Shown one piece after another: positions 16,649 through 26,149 of a stretch of 64,000 nt of DNA. Under the pieces are notes generated by a model. The model searched no databases. It was not told the origin of the DNA and saw only the letters and a program-made list of their open reading frames with translations. The stretch's first letter is position 1. Each line of letters opens with the position of its first letter. Position numbers and translations under genes: made by a program. The stretch is from Blautia sp. MSJ-9 (lineage in GTDB: Bacteria; Bacillota; Clostridia; Lachnospirales; Lachnospiraceae), in contig NZ_JAHLQG010000031.1 of assembly GCF_018919065.1 (NCBI RefSeq), forward strand, positions 62,001 through 126,000, written 5' to 3'.

Positions 16649-17842
16649 CTATTTATCGTTTGCTGCTGCAACGCCCGGGAGTTCTTTTCCTTCCAGAAAT
16701 TCAAGAGATGCACCGCCACCTGTGGAGATGTGTGTCATCTTGTCGCCATAGCCAAGAATGTTAACTGCAGCTGCAGAATCACCACCACCAATAATAGTTG
16801 TAGCGTCTGTATCAGCAAGTGCTTTGGCAACCGCTTCTGTACCATGAGCAAAGTTCGGCATTTCGAAGCAGCCCATCGGTCCGTTCCATACAACTGTCTT
16901 AGCATCTTTTACAGCGTCAGAGAAAAGTTTCTCTGTTTCAGGTCCGATATCCATTCCTTCCCATCCGTCCGGAATTTCACCACGTTTCACAACCTGGATG
17001 TTGCAGTCATTGGAGAAGTCATCACCAATTCTGTTATCTACAGGAAGAAGAAGTTTTACGCCTTTTTCTTCTGCTTTCTTCATCATGTCTAATGCATACT
17101 GAAGATAATCATCCTCGCAGAGGGATCTGCCGATATGTCCACCCATAGCTTTGGAGAATGTGTAGGACATACCACCACCGATGATAAGAGTATCCACTTT
17201 ATCAAGAAGGTTATTGATTACAGAGATCTTGCTGGAAACCTTAGCTCCGCCAAGGATAGCAACGAATGGTCTCTCAGGATTGTTAACTGCGTTTCCAAGG
17301 AAATCGATTTCCTTCTGCATTAAGTAACCAACAACTGCTGTATCAACATATTTAGTTACACCAACGTTAGAGCAGTGTGCTCTGTGTGCTGTACCGAATG
17401 CATCGTTTACAAATACGTCGCAAAGAGAAGCGAGTTCTTTGCTGAATTCGTCTCCATTCTTTGTTTCTTCTGCACGATAACGTGTGTTCTCAAGTAAGAT
17501 GATGTCTCCGTCTTTCATCTCATCTACTGCTGCTTTTGCATTTGGTCCTACTACTTCCGGATCTGCTGCAAATTTAACTTCCTGTCCTAATAATTCGGAA
17601 AGGCGAACTGCAACTGGTGCAAGAGATAATTCCGGTTTCGGTTCTCCCTTCGGTTTTCCAAGGTGAGAGCAAAGAATGATCTTTCCGCCATCTGCAACGA
17701 GCTTCTTGATTGTAGGAAGAGCTGCTACCAGACGGTTCTCATCTGTAATCTTTCCATCCTGAAGCGGAACATTGAAGTCACATCTTACAAGAACTTTTTT
17801 GCCTTTTACATTGATATCATCAACAGATTTTTTGTTCAGCAT
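16649..17842 (-). CDS. pgk: Phosphoglycerate kinase
   Basis: Transfers phosphate from 1,3-bisphosphoglycerate to ADP. The 397-residue protein has the N-terminal substrate motif [22 protein letters not shown], the hinge region [13 protein letters not shown], the nucleotide segment [11 protein letters not shown] and the C-terminal GGGDSAAAV and [14 protein letters not shown]. An AAGGAGG site precedes the ATG. It lies downstream of gap with a hairpin between them. Confidence 0.98.
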   Translation of the reverse strand: MLNKKSVDDINVKGKKVLVRCDFNVPLQDGKITDENRLVAALPTIKKLVADGGKIILCSHLGKPKGEPKPELSLAPVAVRLSELLGQEVKFAADPEVVGPNAKAAVDEMKDGDIILLENTRYRAEETKNGDEFSKELASLCDVFVNDAFGTAHRAHCSNVGVTKYVDTAVVGYLMQKEIDFLGNAVNNPERPFVAILGGAKVSSKISVINNLLDKVDTLIIGGGMSYTFSKAMGGHIGRSLCEDDYLQYALDMMKKAEEKGVKLLLPVDNRIGDDFSNDCNIQVVKRGEIPDGWEGMDIGPETEKLFSDAVKDAKTVVWNGPMGCFEMPNFAHGTEAVAKALADTDATTIIGGGDSAAAVNILGYGDKMTHISTGGGASLEFLEGKELPGVAAANDK

Positions 17843-17962
17843 TTGTGGTGCCTCCTTAATAATATTCTTTAACTGTTACCGCGTAATTTGTGGGCGATAA
17901 CATATGATTTCCATATAGTCTGCCAATTGTCAGCGGCAAACTATGCATACTGTTCAGACAAC

Positions 17963-18001
17963 GCGAAAAGGATCCGGCCCATATCAGACCGGACCCTTCG
18001 C
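17963..18001 (-). terminator. Hairpin between gap and pgk
   Basis: GCGAA and GG-TCCGG pair with CCGGA-CC and TTCGC as a two-part GC-rich stem starting about 30 bp after the gap stop. No T-run follows outside the stem, so it may be a partial terminator or an mRNA-processing structure that sets the gap to pgk ratio. Confidence 0.5.
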
Positions 18002-18031
18002 TGGAGTCTATTCTTCTACACTTACTGAAAA

Positions 18032-19051
18032 TTAAGCGTTCAGTAATTTACCAAAGTGTTTGATTGTACGAACCATCTGGCTTGTGTAGGAGTTTTCGTT
18101 GTCATACCAGGAAACTACCTGTACTTCTGTTGTGCCATTCTCAAGTGGAAGAACCATTGTCTGAGTAGCATCGAACAGAGAACCAAATCTCATACCAACG
18201 ATATCGCTGGATACGATCTCATCTTCGTTGTATCCGAAGGATTCGTTAGAAGCTGCTTTCATAGCTGCATTGATCTGTTCTTTTGTTACGTTTCCTTCAA
18301 CAACTGCTGTTAAGATTGTTGTAGAACCTGTTGGGGTAGGAACACGCTGAGCAGATCCGATTAATTTGCCGTTCAGTTCTGGGATAACAAGACCGATAGC
18401 TTTAGCAGCACCTGTGCTGTTAGGAACAATGTTAACTGCAGCTGCACGGGATCTTCTTAAGTCACCTTTTCTCTGTGGTCCATCAAGTGTCATCTGATCG
18501 CCTGTGTAAGCGTGGATTGTGCACATGATACCAGATTTGATTGCAGCGAGGTCATTTAATGCTTTAGCCATTGGAGCTAAGCAGTTTGTTGTACAAGAAG
18601 CTGCAGAGATGATGTGGTCTTCTTTTGTAAGAGTTTCATGGTTTACATTGTAAACGATTGTCTTAAGGTCGTTTCCAGCCGGAGCGGAAATGATAACGTG
18701 TTTAGCACCTGCATCGATATGAGCCTGAGCTTTATCTTTGGATGTATAGAATCCTGTACACTCAAGAACTACGTCTACACCGATTTCTCCCCATGGAAGT
18801 TCAGCAGCGTTAGCTTTTGCGTAAATTTTGATTTCTTTTCCGTCAACTGTAATGGAATCTTCTCCTGCTGTTACTGTGTCTGCAAGAGCATATTTTCCCT
18901 GTGTTGAGTCATATTTTAATAAGTGAGCAAGCATTTTAGGAGATGTTAAATCGTTGATTGCTACGATTTCAAATCCTTCTGCTCCAAACATCTGACGGAA
19001 TGCAAGACGTCCGATACGTCCAAAACCATTGATTGCAACTTTTACTGCCAT
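18032..19051 (-). CDS. gap: Glyceraldehyde-3-phosphate dehydrogenase, type I
   Basis: Oxidises glyceraldehyde 3-phosphate with NAD+ and phosphate. The 339-residue protein opens [20 protein letters not shown] (NAD-binding loop) and has the active-site Cys in [13 protein letters not shown], followed by HAYTGDQ, and the C-terminal [17 protein letters not shown]. The AGGAGG site is strong. It heads the gap-pgk-tpiA block and has a clear sigma-A promoter. Confidence 0.98.
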   Translation of the reverse strand: MAVKVAINGFGRIGRLAFRQMFGAEGFEIVAINDLTSPKMLAHLLKYDSTQGKYALADTVTAGEDSITVDGKEIKIYAKANAAELPWGEIGVDVVLECTGFYTSKDKAQAHIDAGAKHVIISAPAGNDLKTIVYNVNHETLTKEDHIISAASCTTNCLAPMAKALNDLAAIKSGIMCTIHAYTGDQMTLDGPQRKGDLRRSRAAAVNIVPNSTGAAKAIGLVIPELNGKLIGSAQRVPTPTGSTTILTAVVEGNVTKEQINAAMKAASNESFGYNEDEIVSSDIVGMRFGSLFDATQTMVLPLENGTTEVQVVSWYDNENSYTSQMVRTIKHFGKLLNA

Positions 19052-19129
19052 GATAAAATTCCTCCTATGAATTAAGTGGTTAATTATGGTAATCCTTTGT
19101 TTGTTAAAGAATCATCAACCTGTAATGTA

Positions 19130-19157
19130 TTGTACATAATTCTAAACAAAAATTCAA
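19130..19157 (-). promoter_or_regulatory. Sigma-A promoter for gap
   Basis: TTGAAT (19157-19152) and TACAAT (19135-19130) are spaced by 17 bp on the minus strand, giving a leader of about 70 nt before the gap start. Confidence 0.7.
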
Positions 19158-19207
19158 GACCATTTTCTAAAAAACAAATAAAAATTAAGTAAAAATTGTA
19201 AATTCTA

Positions 19208-19340
19208 TGGTATACTGGGTATGCAGTGCACTGTAAATATCCGTGTTGCTGCCCACATCCTGCTGTTTTGCGGAATTTCTGGTTTAAGTGTGTCCTGTTT
19301 ACGAGACATTTATACAATTTCTGCATACAGTATCTTTTTT
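19208..19340 (+). ncRNA. Candidate structured RNA or leader upstream of the PHP phosphatase
   Basis: An extended -10 (TGG-TATACT, 19208-19216) opens the segment. GTATGCAG (19219-19226) is exactly complementary to CTGCATAC (19321-19328), the inner TGTAAAT can pair with ATTTATA, and a T-rich stretch follows (TATCTTTTTT). The result is a closed stem of about 110 nt that ends like a terminator. It is either a free small RNA or the first part of a 360-nt leader of the downstream gene. It matches no 6S, SRP or riboswitch signature I know, and no clear -35 box was found. Confidence 0.35.
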
Positions 19341-19349
19341 ATTTCTGTT

Positions 19350-19545
19350 CGTAACTGTTCAGTACCTTCACAGTTACGAGTCAAAATCCATTAAAAATTG
19401 CCTGCGGCGATGGGTTTTTGACTTGTACGTCTCGAGATTTTGGCATTTTCATGCCAAAACACCTCGCGGGATAGTGGACTGCTGAATGGTTACTTCTGTT
19501 CACATATTGTTATCCCCATGACAAATGTCACCGGATATGAAGTGA
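19350..19545. repeat. Cluster of intergenic hairpins
   Basis: Four inverted repeats follow one another. CGTAACTGT/ACAGTTACG spans 19350-19378, AGTCAAAA...TTTTTGACT 19379-19423, TTTTGGCAT/ATGCCAAAA 19438-19459 and TGTTCAC/GTGAACA 19497-19548. There is no coding frame with a usable RBS. The first hairpin has the same 8-bp arms as one upstream of prfC. They may fold in the leader of the next gene or be mobile palindromic elements. Confidence 0.55.
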
Positions 19546-19581
19546 ACAGTCACTATTTTATATTATGAAAGGACTGAAATT

Positions 19582-20400
19582 ATGGACAGAAAGATATTAT
19601 GGGACTGTCATATGCACTCTTCTTTTTCTGCGGATTCAGATACTCCTATGGAATCCATGATCCAGCGTGCAGTGGAGCTTGGTCTGAAGGGGATCACTTT
19701 TACAGAACATCTGGACCCGGATTACCCGGCTACTCCTGATGGGCTGGATTTCTCTCTGGATATTCCTTCCTATCAGAAGAAGCTCGCAGAACTTTCAGAT
19801 ACATATAAGGATAAGATCCAGATGCGTTTCGGAATTGAACTTGGTCTGCAGATGCATCTGGGAGAATATTTTGATTCTCTGCTTGCACAGGTACCATTTG
19901 ATTTTGCTATTGGCTCTTCTCATCTTGTTCACGGATATGATCCTTATTATCCGGAATTTTTTGAGGGGCGCAAGGAGTTCTTATGTTATATGGAATATTT
20001 TGAATCCATTCTTGAGAACATCTCTGTCTATGACGGATTTGATGTATACGGGCATATCGACTATGTTGTGCGCTATGGTCCGAATAAGAACCGGGAATAT
20101 TCTTATGGACGATACAAAGATATTCTGGATGAGATCCTCCGGAAACTGATTTCCAAAGGAAAAGGAATCGAGCTCAATACAGGCGGATACCATTACGGAC
20201 TCGGTGAACCTAATCCATGTACAGCAGTCATAAAGCGTTACAGAGAACTTGGCGGTGAGATCATTACGATCGGTGCAGATGCACATACACCGGACAAAGT
20301 AGCCTATGCGTTTGACAAAGCCGCAACTGTACTTGAAAACTGTGGCTTCCGGTATTATACAGTATTTAAGGATCACAAACCGGAATTTATTTCTTTATAA
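19582..20400 (+). CDS. PHP-domain phosphatase, HisJ-type histidinol-phosphatase
   Basis: A 272-residue PHP-fold metallohydrolase. The four PHP motifs are visible: DCHMHSSFSAD near residues 8-18, FTEHLD near 40, GIELGL near 88, GSSHL and DVYGHIDYVVR in the middle, and IGADAHTPD near the end. This matches the HisJ/HisK histidinol-phosphate phosphatases of Firmicutes, which complete histidine synthesis. No other his gene is adjacent, so another sugar or nucleotide phosphate could be the substrate. AAAGGA precedes the ATG, after an unusually long structured upstream region. Confidence 0.85.
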   Translation: MDRKILWDCHMHSSFSADSDTPMESMIQRAVELGLKGITFTEHLDPDYPATPDGLDFSLDIPSYQKKLAELSDTYKDKIQMRFGIELGLQMHLGEYFDSLLAQVPFDFAIGSSHLVHGYDPYYPEFFEGRKEFLCYMEYFESILENISVYDGFDVYGHIDYVVRYGPNKNREYSYGRYKDILDEILRKLISKGKGIELNTGGYHYGLGEPNPCTAVIKRYRELGGEIITIGADAHTPDKVAYAFDKAATVLENCGFRYYTVFKDHKPEFISL

Positions 20401-20426
20401 AATTGTTTTATAAATAGTATGAGGAC

Positions 20427-20496
20427 TTGCCTATACGGTCATCCGTGTACTATAATGTTTTACAAATACGTTACTGGCCGCTTCGGTTTCAGTAAC
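20427..20496 (+). promoter_or_regulatory. Promoter and 5' hairpin of the amylosucrase gene
   Basis: TTGCCT (20427-20432) and TATAAT (20451-20456) are 18 bp apart, with a CGGtcatCCG palindrome in the spacer. Immediately after the predicted start, GTTACTG-g-CCG pairs with CGG and CAGTAAC (20470-20496), a compact 5' leader hairpin that could stabilise the mRNA or respond to a regulator. Confidence 0.6.
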
Positions 20497-20530
20497 ACAA
20501 ATATTTATTTATAAACCAGGGAGGAATATT

Positions 20531-22732
20531 ATGGCAAAAAAAAGACTCCAGAAGAAGCGTGCTTCATCAACAGTCAGCAAACAGGGGGCTGAAATTTTAA
20601 AAGTTGCTACTTCTAAAACAGAACCTGCGAAAGTTGAAACTTCCAAAGTTGAACCTGTTAAGGTTGAAACTTCTAAGGTGGAACCAGTCAAAGTTGAGAT
20701 CTCCAAAGTCGAACCTATTAAGGTTGAAACTTCTAAAGTTGAACCGGTTAAAGTTGAGACTTCTAAAGTTGAACCGGTTAAAGTTGAGACTTCCAAGGTC
20801 GAACCGGTCAAAGTTGAAACCTCTAAAGTTGAACCTGCGAAAGTTGAAACTTCCAAAGTGGAGCCGGTGAAACTTGAGGCTCCTGCTGATCTTACTATAT
20901 ATAATGAACGTTTTCAGAAACATTATGACGAACTGAAATGGCTGTATTGTGAATTATATCAGGACCGTGATGATGTTATGACATTCCTGAATGACCTGAC
21001 ATCTAATATGGAAGCTTTTTATAACAGCAGAAATGCAACATTAAGAGCATCCGACAGAAAACGTGAATCTGACCCGAATTGGTATAAACGCAATGACCTG
21101 CTTGGCATGATGATGTATGTAAATAATTTCGCACATACATTAAAAGGTCTGGAAGAGAAACTGGATTATGTAGAAGAATGCAATGTTAATTATCTTCATC
21201 TGATGCCTCTGCTCGCTTCACCGGAAGGAAAAAGTGATGGCGGTTATGCAGTTGCTGATTTCCGTACCGTTCAGCCGGAACTCGGCACAATGGAAGATTT
21301 CTCAGAATTAACTGCAAAATGCCATGAACGAGGCATTAATATCTGCCTTGACTTCGTTATGAACCATACATCCGAAGATCATGAGTGGGCAAAACGTGCA
21401 CGTGCAGGTGAGAAAGAATATCAGGATCGTTATTTCTTCTTTGATTCCTATGATGTTCCGGCTCTTTATGAGAAAACCTGCCCTCAGGTATTCCCGACTA
21501 CTGCACCTGGAAACTTCACATGGTTAGATGACGTTCACAAACATGTTATGACTACATTCTACCCATATCAGTGGGATCTGAATTACAGAAACCCTGTTGT
21601 ATTTAATGAGATGGTTTATAATATGCTCTATCTTGCAAACCAGGGTGTAGATATCGTACGTCTGGATGCTGTTCCTTATATCTGGAAGCAGCTTGGCACA
21701 AACTGCCGTAACCTGCCACAGGTTCATACCATCGTGCGTATGATGCGTATGATCTGTGAGATCGTTTGCCCGGGTGTTCTTCTTCTCGGCGAAGTTGTTA
21801 TGGCTCCTGAGAAAGTTGTTCCGTATTTCGGTACTCTTGAGAAACCGGAATGCCATATCCTGTACAATGTTACTACTATGGCAAGTACCTGGCACACTGT
21901 CGCAACGAAAGATGTATCTCTTCTGCGCAGACAGCTGGATATCCTCGGATCACTTCCTACAGAATATGTATTCCAGAATTATCTGCGCTGCCATGATGAT
22001 ATCGGCTGGGGATTAGATTATGACTTCCTGCAGAACTTCTCTATCGAAGAGGTTCCTCACAAGAAATTCCTGAATGATTTCTTTACAGGAAAATATCCGG
22101 ATACCTTTGGCCGCGGTGAGCTCTACAATGATGATCCTCGTCTGGGCGATGCAAGACTCTGCGGTACTACTGCTTCTCTCTGTGGTATTGAGAAATATGG
22201 ATTTGAGGGAAATGCAGAAGGTGTGGACAGAAGTGTCCGTTATGACATTACTCTGCACGCATTTATGCTTTCTCAGTCAGGTATCCCGGTTATCTACAGT
22301 GGCGACGAGATCGGCCAGGTAAATGACTATTCTTACAAAAATGATCCGAACAAAGCTGCAGATTCCCGTTATCTCCACAGAGGAGAATTCAACTGGTCTC
22401 TTGCTCCAAACAGAAATATTGCAGATACTGTACAGGGAAAACTTTTCCATGCACTGGATCATCTGGAGCATATCAGAAGTGCTCATAGCGTTTTCAGCAC
22501 AACTGCATCTCTTCGAACAATTGATACCTGGGATTCTTCTATTCTTGCTATTGTACGTGAGAATGATGAAGAGAAATTCCTTGGTATCTATAACTTCGGC
22601 GATCAGGATAAGGTAGCATGGATCAATGAAGATGATGGTATTTATACAGACCTTATCACAGAGCACCAGATGGAAGCTAAAGGGGTTATGATCCCTGCAT
22701 TCGGATGCTTCTGGCTGTGCAGAAAGAAATAA
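20531..22732 (+). CDS. Amylosucrase-like GH13 enzyme with N-terminal repeat tail
   Basis: 733 residues. The N-terminus is a basic start followed by nine KVETSKVEPV-type decapeptides (about residues 24-113). From about residue 120 on is a GH13 enzyme of amylosucrase type: SDGGYAVADF, DFVMNHTSEDHEWA, the nucleophile region GVDIVRLDAVPY, the acid/base glutamate in LLGEVVMAPE and the transition-state motif NYLRCHDDIGW. Such enzymes use sucrose to build alpha-1,4-glucan or release glucose and fructose. No signal peptide is visible, so it is probably cytoplasmic. The neighbours give no pathway, although glgA lies further along the window. A GGGAGG site precedes the ATG. Substrate preference is inferred. 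Confidence 0.88.
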   Translation: MAKKRLQKKRASSTVSKQGAEILKVATSKTEPAKVETSKVEPVKVETSKVEPVKVEISKVEPIKVETSKVEPVKVETSKVEPVKVETSKVEPVKVETSKVEPAKVETSKVEPVKLEAPADLTIYNERFQKHYDELKWLYCELYQDRDDVMTFLNDLTSNMEAFYNSRNATLRASDRKRESDPNWYKRNDLLGMMMYVNNFAHTLKGLEEKLDYVEECNVNYLHLMPLLASPEGKSDGGYAVADFRTVQPELGTMEDFSELTAKCHERGINICLDFVMNHTSEDHEWAKRARAGEKEYQDRYFFFDSYDVPALYEKTCPQVFPTTAPGNFTWLDDVHKHVMTTFYPYQWDLNYRNPVVFNEMVYNMLYLANQGVDIVRLDAVPYIWKQLGTNCRNLPQVHTIVRMMRMICEIVCPGVLLLGEVVMAPEKVVPYFGTLEKPECHILYNVTTMASTWHTVATKDVSLLRRQLDILGSLPTEYVFQNYLRCHDDIGWGLDYDFLQNFSIEEVPHKKFLNDFFTGKYPDTFGRGELYNDDPRLGDARLCGTTASLCGIEKYGFEGNAEGVDRSVRYDITLHAFMLSQSGIPVIYSGDEIGQVNDYSYKNDPNKAADSRYLHRGEFNWSLAPNRNIADTVQGKLFHALDHLEHIRSAHSVFSTTASLRTIDTWDSSILAIVRENDEEKFLGIYNFGDQDKVAWINEDDGIYTDLITEHQMEAKGVMIPAFGCFWLCRKK
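20600..20869 (+). repeat. Nine tandem 30-bp coding repeats
   Basis: Nine consecutive 30-bp units encode (K V E T S K V E P V/A). The codons vary at third positions (AAGGTT/AAAGTT, CCTGTT/CCGGTC/CCAGTC) while the peptide stays nearly constant; the first and fourth units are the most divergent at protein level. There are no spacers between units, so this is not a CRISPR array. Confidence 0.95.
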
Positions 22733-22795
22733 TTCATAAGCTTCTGCAATAGCAGATAATACTCAGTATAACAAATACTTATTATAGCAGACGCA

Positions 22796-22836
22796 AATAA
22801 GGACAATCCGTACTTCTTCTACAGATTGTCCTTATT
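22796..22836 (+). terminator. Intrinsic terminator after the amylosucrase
   Basis: AATAAGGACAATC pairs perfectly over 13 bp with GATTGTCCTTATT and is followed by TTTTA. It separates the gene from the convergent P-type ATPase and could act in both directions. Confidence 0.85.
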
Positions 22837-22858
22837 TTTATACGCTTATTTCTTACGT

Positions 22859-25393
22859 TTATTTCTGTACTCTCTCCAGAAACTTTGCAAAAAATCCCTT
22901 ATCCTCATCTTCTTTATCCAGAGATTTCGCATAAATCCGACGAATCCATTCTGTGATGGTTTCAATCAGGATCGGTGAAAATGTCATCAGTACAAATACC
23001 AGAATGATCATTCCAAATTCCAGAGAACCTAATGTCAGTAAATTCTGCAGTACAACTGCACTTATAAAAAATGCAAACTGCATTCCGTAGATGATCACCT
23101 TTCTGTATGTGTTCAGCGGCGAATATACTGTACGCAGCGCAGACATATAGTTCCATCCTGTTACCAGAACACAGGCTGTGTTCAGCATGACATTAGAATG
23201 ATATACATTCTGGCATACCAGCATGATCGTAAATACGCATCCTGTGATGGTAACCGCTGCCGGAAATGCATTCATAAATACATGTCTAAGGAAGGTGTGA
23301 TCGATCTTATTGTAGTTATTCTCCTGTGTCAGCAGAAATGTAGGAATACCTACTGCACATGCACTGATCAGTGACATCTGAATCGGCTCGAACGGATATG
23401 CATCTCCGAAAAAGATCGTGATCAGTGCCAGTAGAACAGAGAAAATTGTCTTGATCAGGAACATGGATGCTGCACTTCGAATATTATTTACCACGCGACG
23501 GCCCTGATTTACAATATGAGGCATTGCTCCAAAATTGGAATCCAGCAATACCACGTTTGCAATGTTCTTGGCTGCATCGCTTCCTGCTGCCATGGCAATA
23601 CTGCAGTCTGCTTCTTTTAACGCAAGTACGTCATTTACACCGTCACCAGTCATGGCAACTGTATGTTTCTGAGATTGAAGTGCCTGTACCATCTGTTTCT
23701 TCTGCTGCGGGGTTACACGGCCGAATACACTGCACTCTGCAACTGCACGCTGCATTTCTTCCGGTGTTGTGATAGTTGTGGCATCAATATAATGATCTGC
23801 GTTCTTCAGTCCAGCCTTCTTTGCAATGGCAGAAACTGTCACCGGATCATCTCCGGAAATAACTTTCAGATCAACGCCCTGGCTGTCAAAGAATGCCAGA
23901 GTATCCGGTGCTTCCTCACGGATTACATCTGTAATAAGGAACAGACCGATTGGTTCCAATCCAGCCGGACGTTCTGTACCTTCTGTTTCCTGTTCACTGT
24001 GAGCAAGAACCAGAATACGGAATCCAGCCTCCGCATAAGTGCTGCAATGCGCCAACAACTCTTCATTTCCTTCCGGGAAGAGGAACTGTGCAGCTCCCAT
24101 CAGATAAGTACCTTTTCCTTCAAATACTGCTCCGCTGTATTTTCGGTCCGAAGAGAATGGAATGGCGTGGATCAGTTTCAGATCAGACTTGGCAGGAAAA
24201 CGGTCTCTCAGCGCATCAGCTGTCGCATTCTGATCATGCAGAACTGACATCAGATTTCCCATAATACGGTCGATTTCCTGCAGTTTCTGTTTCTCTGCTT
24301 CTGTTTTCTCTGTTGTTTTTGAAACTGTTTCCTTAATTCCTGCATTTGTGTCCGCATTCACAGTTTCTGTCTTTACAGATTCCTCCTCTGTTTCCAGGTT
24401 AACCAAACCGGCTTCTGTGGCTGCAGTGACAGCTATCTCCTCATGATTCTGTCCGCCCTCATACAGCTGCACATCTTCGACTTTCATAGTTCCTTCTGTG
24501 ATAGTACCTGTCTTATCCAGACAGAGAGTGTCAACTCTGGCAAGAGTCTCGATACAGTAGAGTTCCTGTACCAGTGTCTTCTTGGTTGCCAGAACCATAG
24601 AGCCCAGAGTTAACGCCACACTTGTCAGGAGCACCAGTCCCTCAGGGATCATTCCCAGAACTGCGGCAACCATATTTACTACGGAATCCTTTAATGTGTC
24701 TCCGACAATATAATACTGTTTATAGAACAGCATTGCCCCAAGCGGTACAATGATAATACTGATCACTTTCAGGATCGCATTCAGAGAATTACGGAGTTCT
24801 GAATTGTGACGCTTAAATTCTTTTGCCTCACTGGTGATCTGAGACGCATAGTTGTCTTTTCCGACATGGATCACCTGACAACAGGCTTCTCCTGATGTCA
24901 CAAAGCTGCCGGAAAAAAGCTCATCTCCCTGACTCTTGGAAAGATTGTCCGATTCACCTGTCAGCAGGGACTCGTTTACTTCGACGGTTCCCTCCAGTAC
25001 TTTCACATCTGCTGGAACCTGATCACCTGTTTTCAAAAAGATCAGATCATCAAGTACCAGCTTCTCTGTGGAAATACTCCATTTCTTTCCATCACGCAAG
25101 ACTACTGTCTTGCTCTCAGTAAGAATTGCAAGTTTGTCGATGGTCTTCTTTGCTCTGATCTCCTGCACAATACCTATCACTGTATTGATCAGAATGATTC
25201 CCATAAACATGGAGTTCTTGTAAGATCTTACAAAAAGCACCATTACCAGAAGCACAAGGTTCAGAAAATTGAAGAATGTAAGTGTGTTCTCCAGAATAAT
25301 CTGCTTGTATGTCCTGGTGTTCGGGTTCTCGTTGGCATTAACCTTTCCTTCTGCAATCCTTTCCTGCACTTGTTCATTTGTAAGTCCTGTCAT
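22859..25393 (-). CDS. P-type cation-transporting ATPase (CtpE-like)
   Basis: 844-residue membrane pump. It has the actuator motif LTGES (144-148), the membrane motif GMIPEGL (247-253), phosphorylated D293 in CLDKTGTITEG, a nucleotide domain and the hinge AMTGDGVNDVLALKEAD, followed by about six C-terminal transmembrane helices. The PEGL form of the M4 motif and the sequence around DKTGT resemble CtpE-like ATPases, for which Ca2+ transport has been proposed; the ion here is not certain. An unusual Glu/Thr/Lys-rich insertion lies at about residues 330-372, between the phosphorylation and nucleotide domains. A GCAGGAGG site precedes the ATG. No regulator is adjacent. Confidence 0.88.
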   Translation of the reverse strand: MTGLTNEQVQERIAEGKVNANENPNTRTYKQIILENTLTFFNFLNLVLLVMVLFVRSYKNSMFMGIILINTVIGIVQEIRAKKTIDKLAILTESKTVVLRDGKKWSISTEKLVLDDLIFLKTGDQVPADVKVLEGTVEVNESLLTGESDNLSKSQGDELFSGSFVTSGEACCQVIHVGKDNYASQITSEAKEFKRHNSELRNSLNAILKVISIIIVPLGAMLFYKQYYIVGDTLKDSVVNMVAAVLGMIPEGLVLLTSVALTLGSMVLATKKTLVQELYCIETLARVDTLCLDKTGTITEGTMKVEDVQLYEGGQNHEEIAVTAATEAGLVNLETEEESVKTETVNADTNAGIKETVSKTTEKTEAEKQKLQEIDRIMGNLMSVLHDQNATADALRDRFPAKSDLKLIHAIPFSSDRKYSGAVFEGKGTYLMGAAQFLFPEGNEELLAHCSTYAEAGFRILVLAHSEQETEGTERPAGLEPIGLFLITDVIREEAPDTLAFFDSQGVDLKVISGDDPVTVSAIAKKAGLKNADHYIDATTITTPEEMQRAVAECSVFGRVTPQQKKQMVQALQSQKHTVAMTGDGVNDVLALKEADCSIAMAAGSDAAKNIANVVLLDSNFGAMPHIVNQGRRVVNNIRSAASMFLIKTIFSVLLALITIFFGDAYPFEPIQMSLISACAVGIPTFLLTQENNYNKIDHTFLRHVFMNAFPAAVTITGCVFTIMLVCQNVYHSNVMLNTACVLVTGWNYMSALRTVYSPLNTYRKVIIYGMQFAFFISAVVLQNLLTLGSLEFGMIILVFVLMTFSPILIETITEWIRRIYAKSLDKEDEDKGFFAKFLERVQK

Positions 25394-25587
25394 GTATTAC
25401 CTCCTGCAGAAAATAGTTATTATTCGCCTTTTGCTTAACGACTTTCTTTATAGAATAACGTCAGACAAAACCTCGGCGAAAAATATCCGAATATAAAGTA
25501 CAGGGCAGATGATGAGTATCACCCGCCCCTTCTTTATAAATAACGATTTCAAATTACAAACAGATTCAATTTTTGAAAAAATTTTTA

Positions 25588-26037
25588 TTAATATTCTTCT
25601 TCCTCTGCTTCTTCGCCTTCGTGAATATCAGACTTCGGTTTCTTAAGTCCTTTGATCTCGATATGATGTTTCTGTGCATAATCCCACAGAGCTGCATGGA
25701 TTGCTTCCTCTGCAAGCAGAGAGCAGTGTACTTTTACTGGCGGAAGTCCGTCGAGAGCTTCCATAACTGCTTTGTTTGTAACTTCCATAGCTTCTTCGAT
25801 AGTTTTTCCCATTACCATCTCTGTTGCCATGCTGCTTGTTGCAACTGCTGCGCCACATCCGAATGTTTTGAATTTGCAGTCTTTGATGATATGTGTTTCA
25901 TCATCGATATCAAGGAAAATTCTCATGATATCACCGCATTTTGCATTTCCTACTGTACCAACGCCGCTTGCGTTCTCTATTTCTCCAACATTACGTGGAT
26001 GCTGAAAATGATCCATTACTTTCTCGCTGTAAGCCAT
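25588..26037 (-). CDS. nifU: Fe-S cluster scaffold protein NifU/IscU
   Basis: A 149-residue IscU-type scaffold on which Fe-S clusters are assembled from sulfur supplied by the desulfurase encoded just upstream. The three cluster cysteines are in GNAKCGD, FGCGAAVATSSM and VHCSLLAEEAI. It opens YSEKVMDHFQHPRNVGE, as the family does. The C-terminus is extended by an acidic tail (HEGEEAEEEEY). It is last in an iscR-nifS-nifU operon, separated from nifS by a long hairpin. Confidence 0.95.
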   Translation of the reverse strand: MAYSEKVMDHFQHPRNVGEIENASGVGTVGNAKCGDIMRIFLDIDDETHIIKDCKFKTFGCGAAVATSSMATEMVMGKTIEEAMEVTNKAVMEALDGLPPVKVHCSLLAEEAIHAALWDYAQKHHIEIKGLKKPKSDIHEGEEAEEEEY

Positions 26038-26088
26038 TTGTGTTTCCTCCTGTTATCCTGACATTGCTGTCCTGTTTAATATTATTTC

Positions 26089-26148
26089 GTTACTGTTTAC
26101 TGGCAACATCCTACGAAGTATGTTACTGGACACGTAGTGAACAGTAAC
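26089..26148. repeat. Intercistronic inverted repeat between nifS and nifU
   Basis: GTTACTGTTTACT pairs over 13 bp (one G-T) with AGTGAACAGTAAC, with an inner AACAT/ATGTT hairpin. It occupies most of the gap and could set relative nifS and nifU mRNA levels. The arms resemble other hairpins in this window. Confidence 0.6.
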
Positions 26149-26149
26149 A

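Noticed and set aside
19217-19340. 6S or SRP RNA
   Set aside because: Length (about 110-120 nt) and sequence lack the 6S central bubble layout and the SRP GGAAGGAAGCAG helix-8 motif.
20600-20869. CRISPR array
   Set aside because: Units are 30 bp with no spacers and are in frame with a catalytic domain.
20509-20923. Antisense repetitive frames opposite the amylosucrase tail
   Set aside because: They merely mirror the 30-bp coding repeats and lack starts with RBS.
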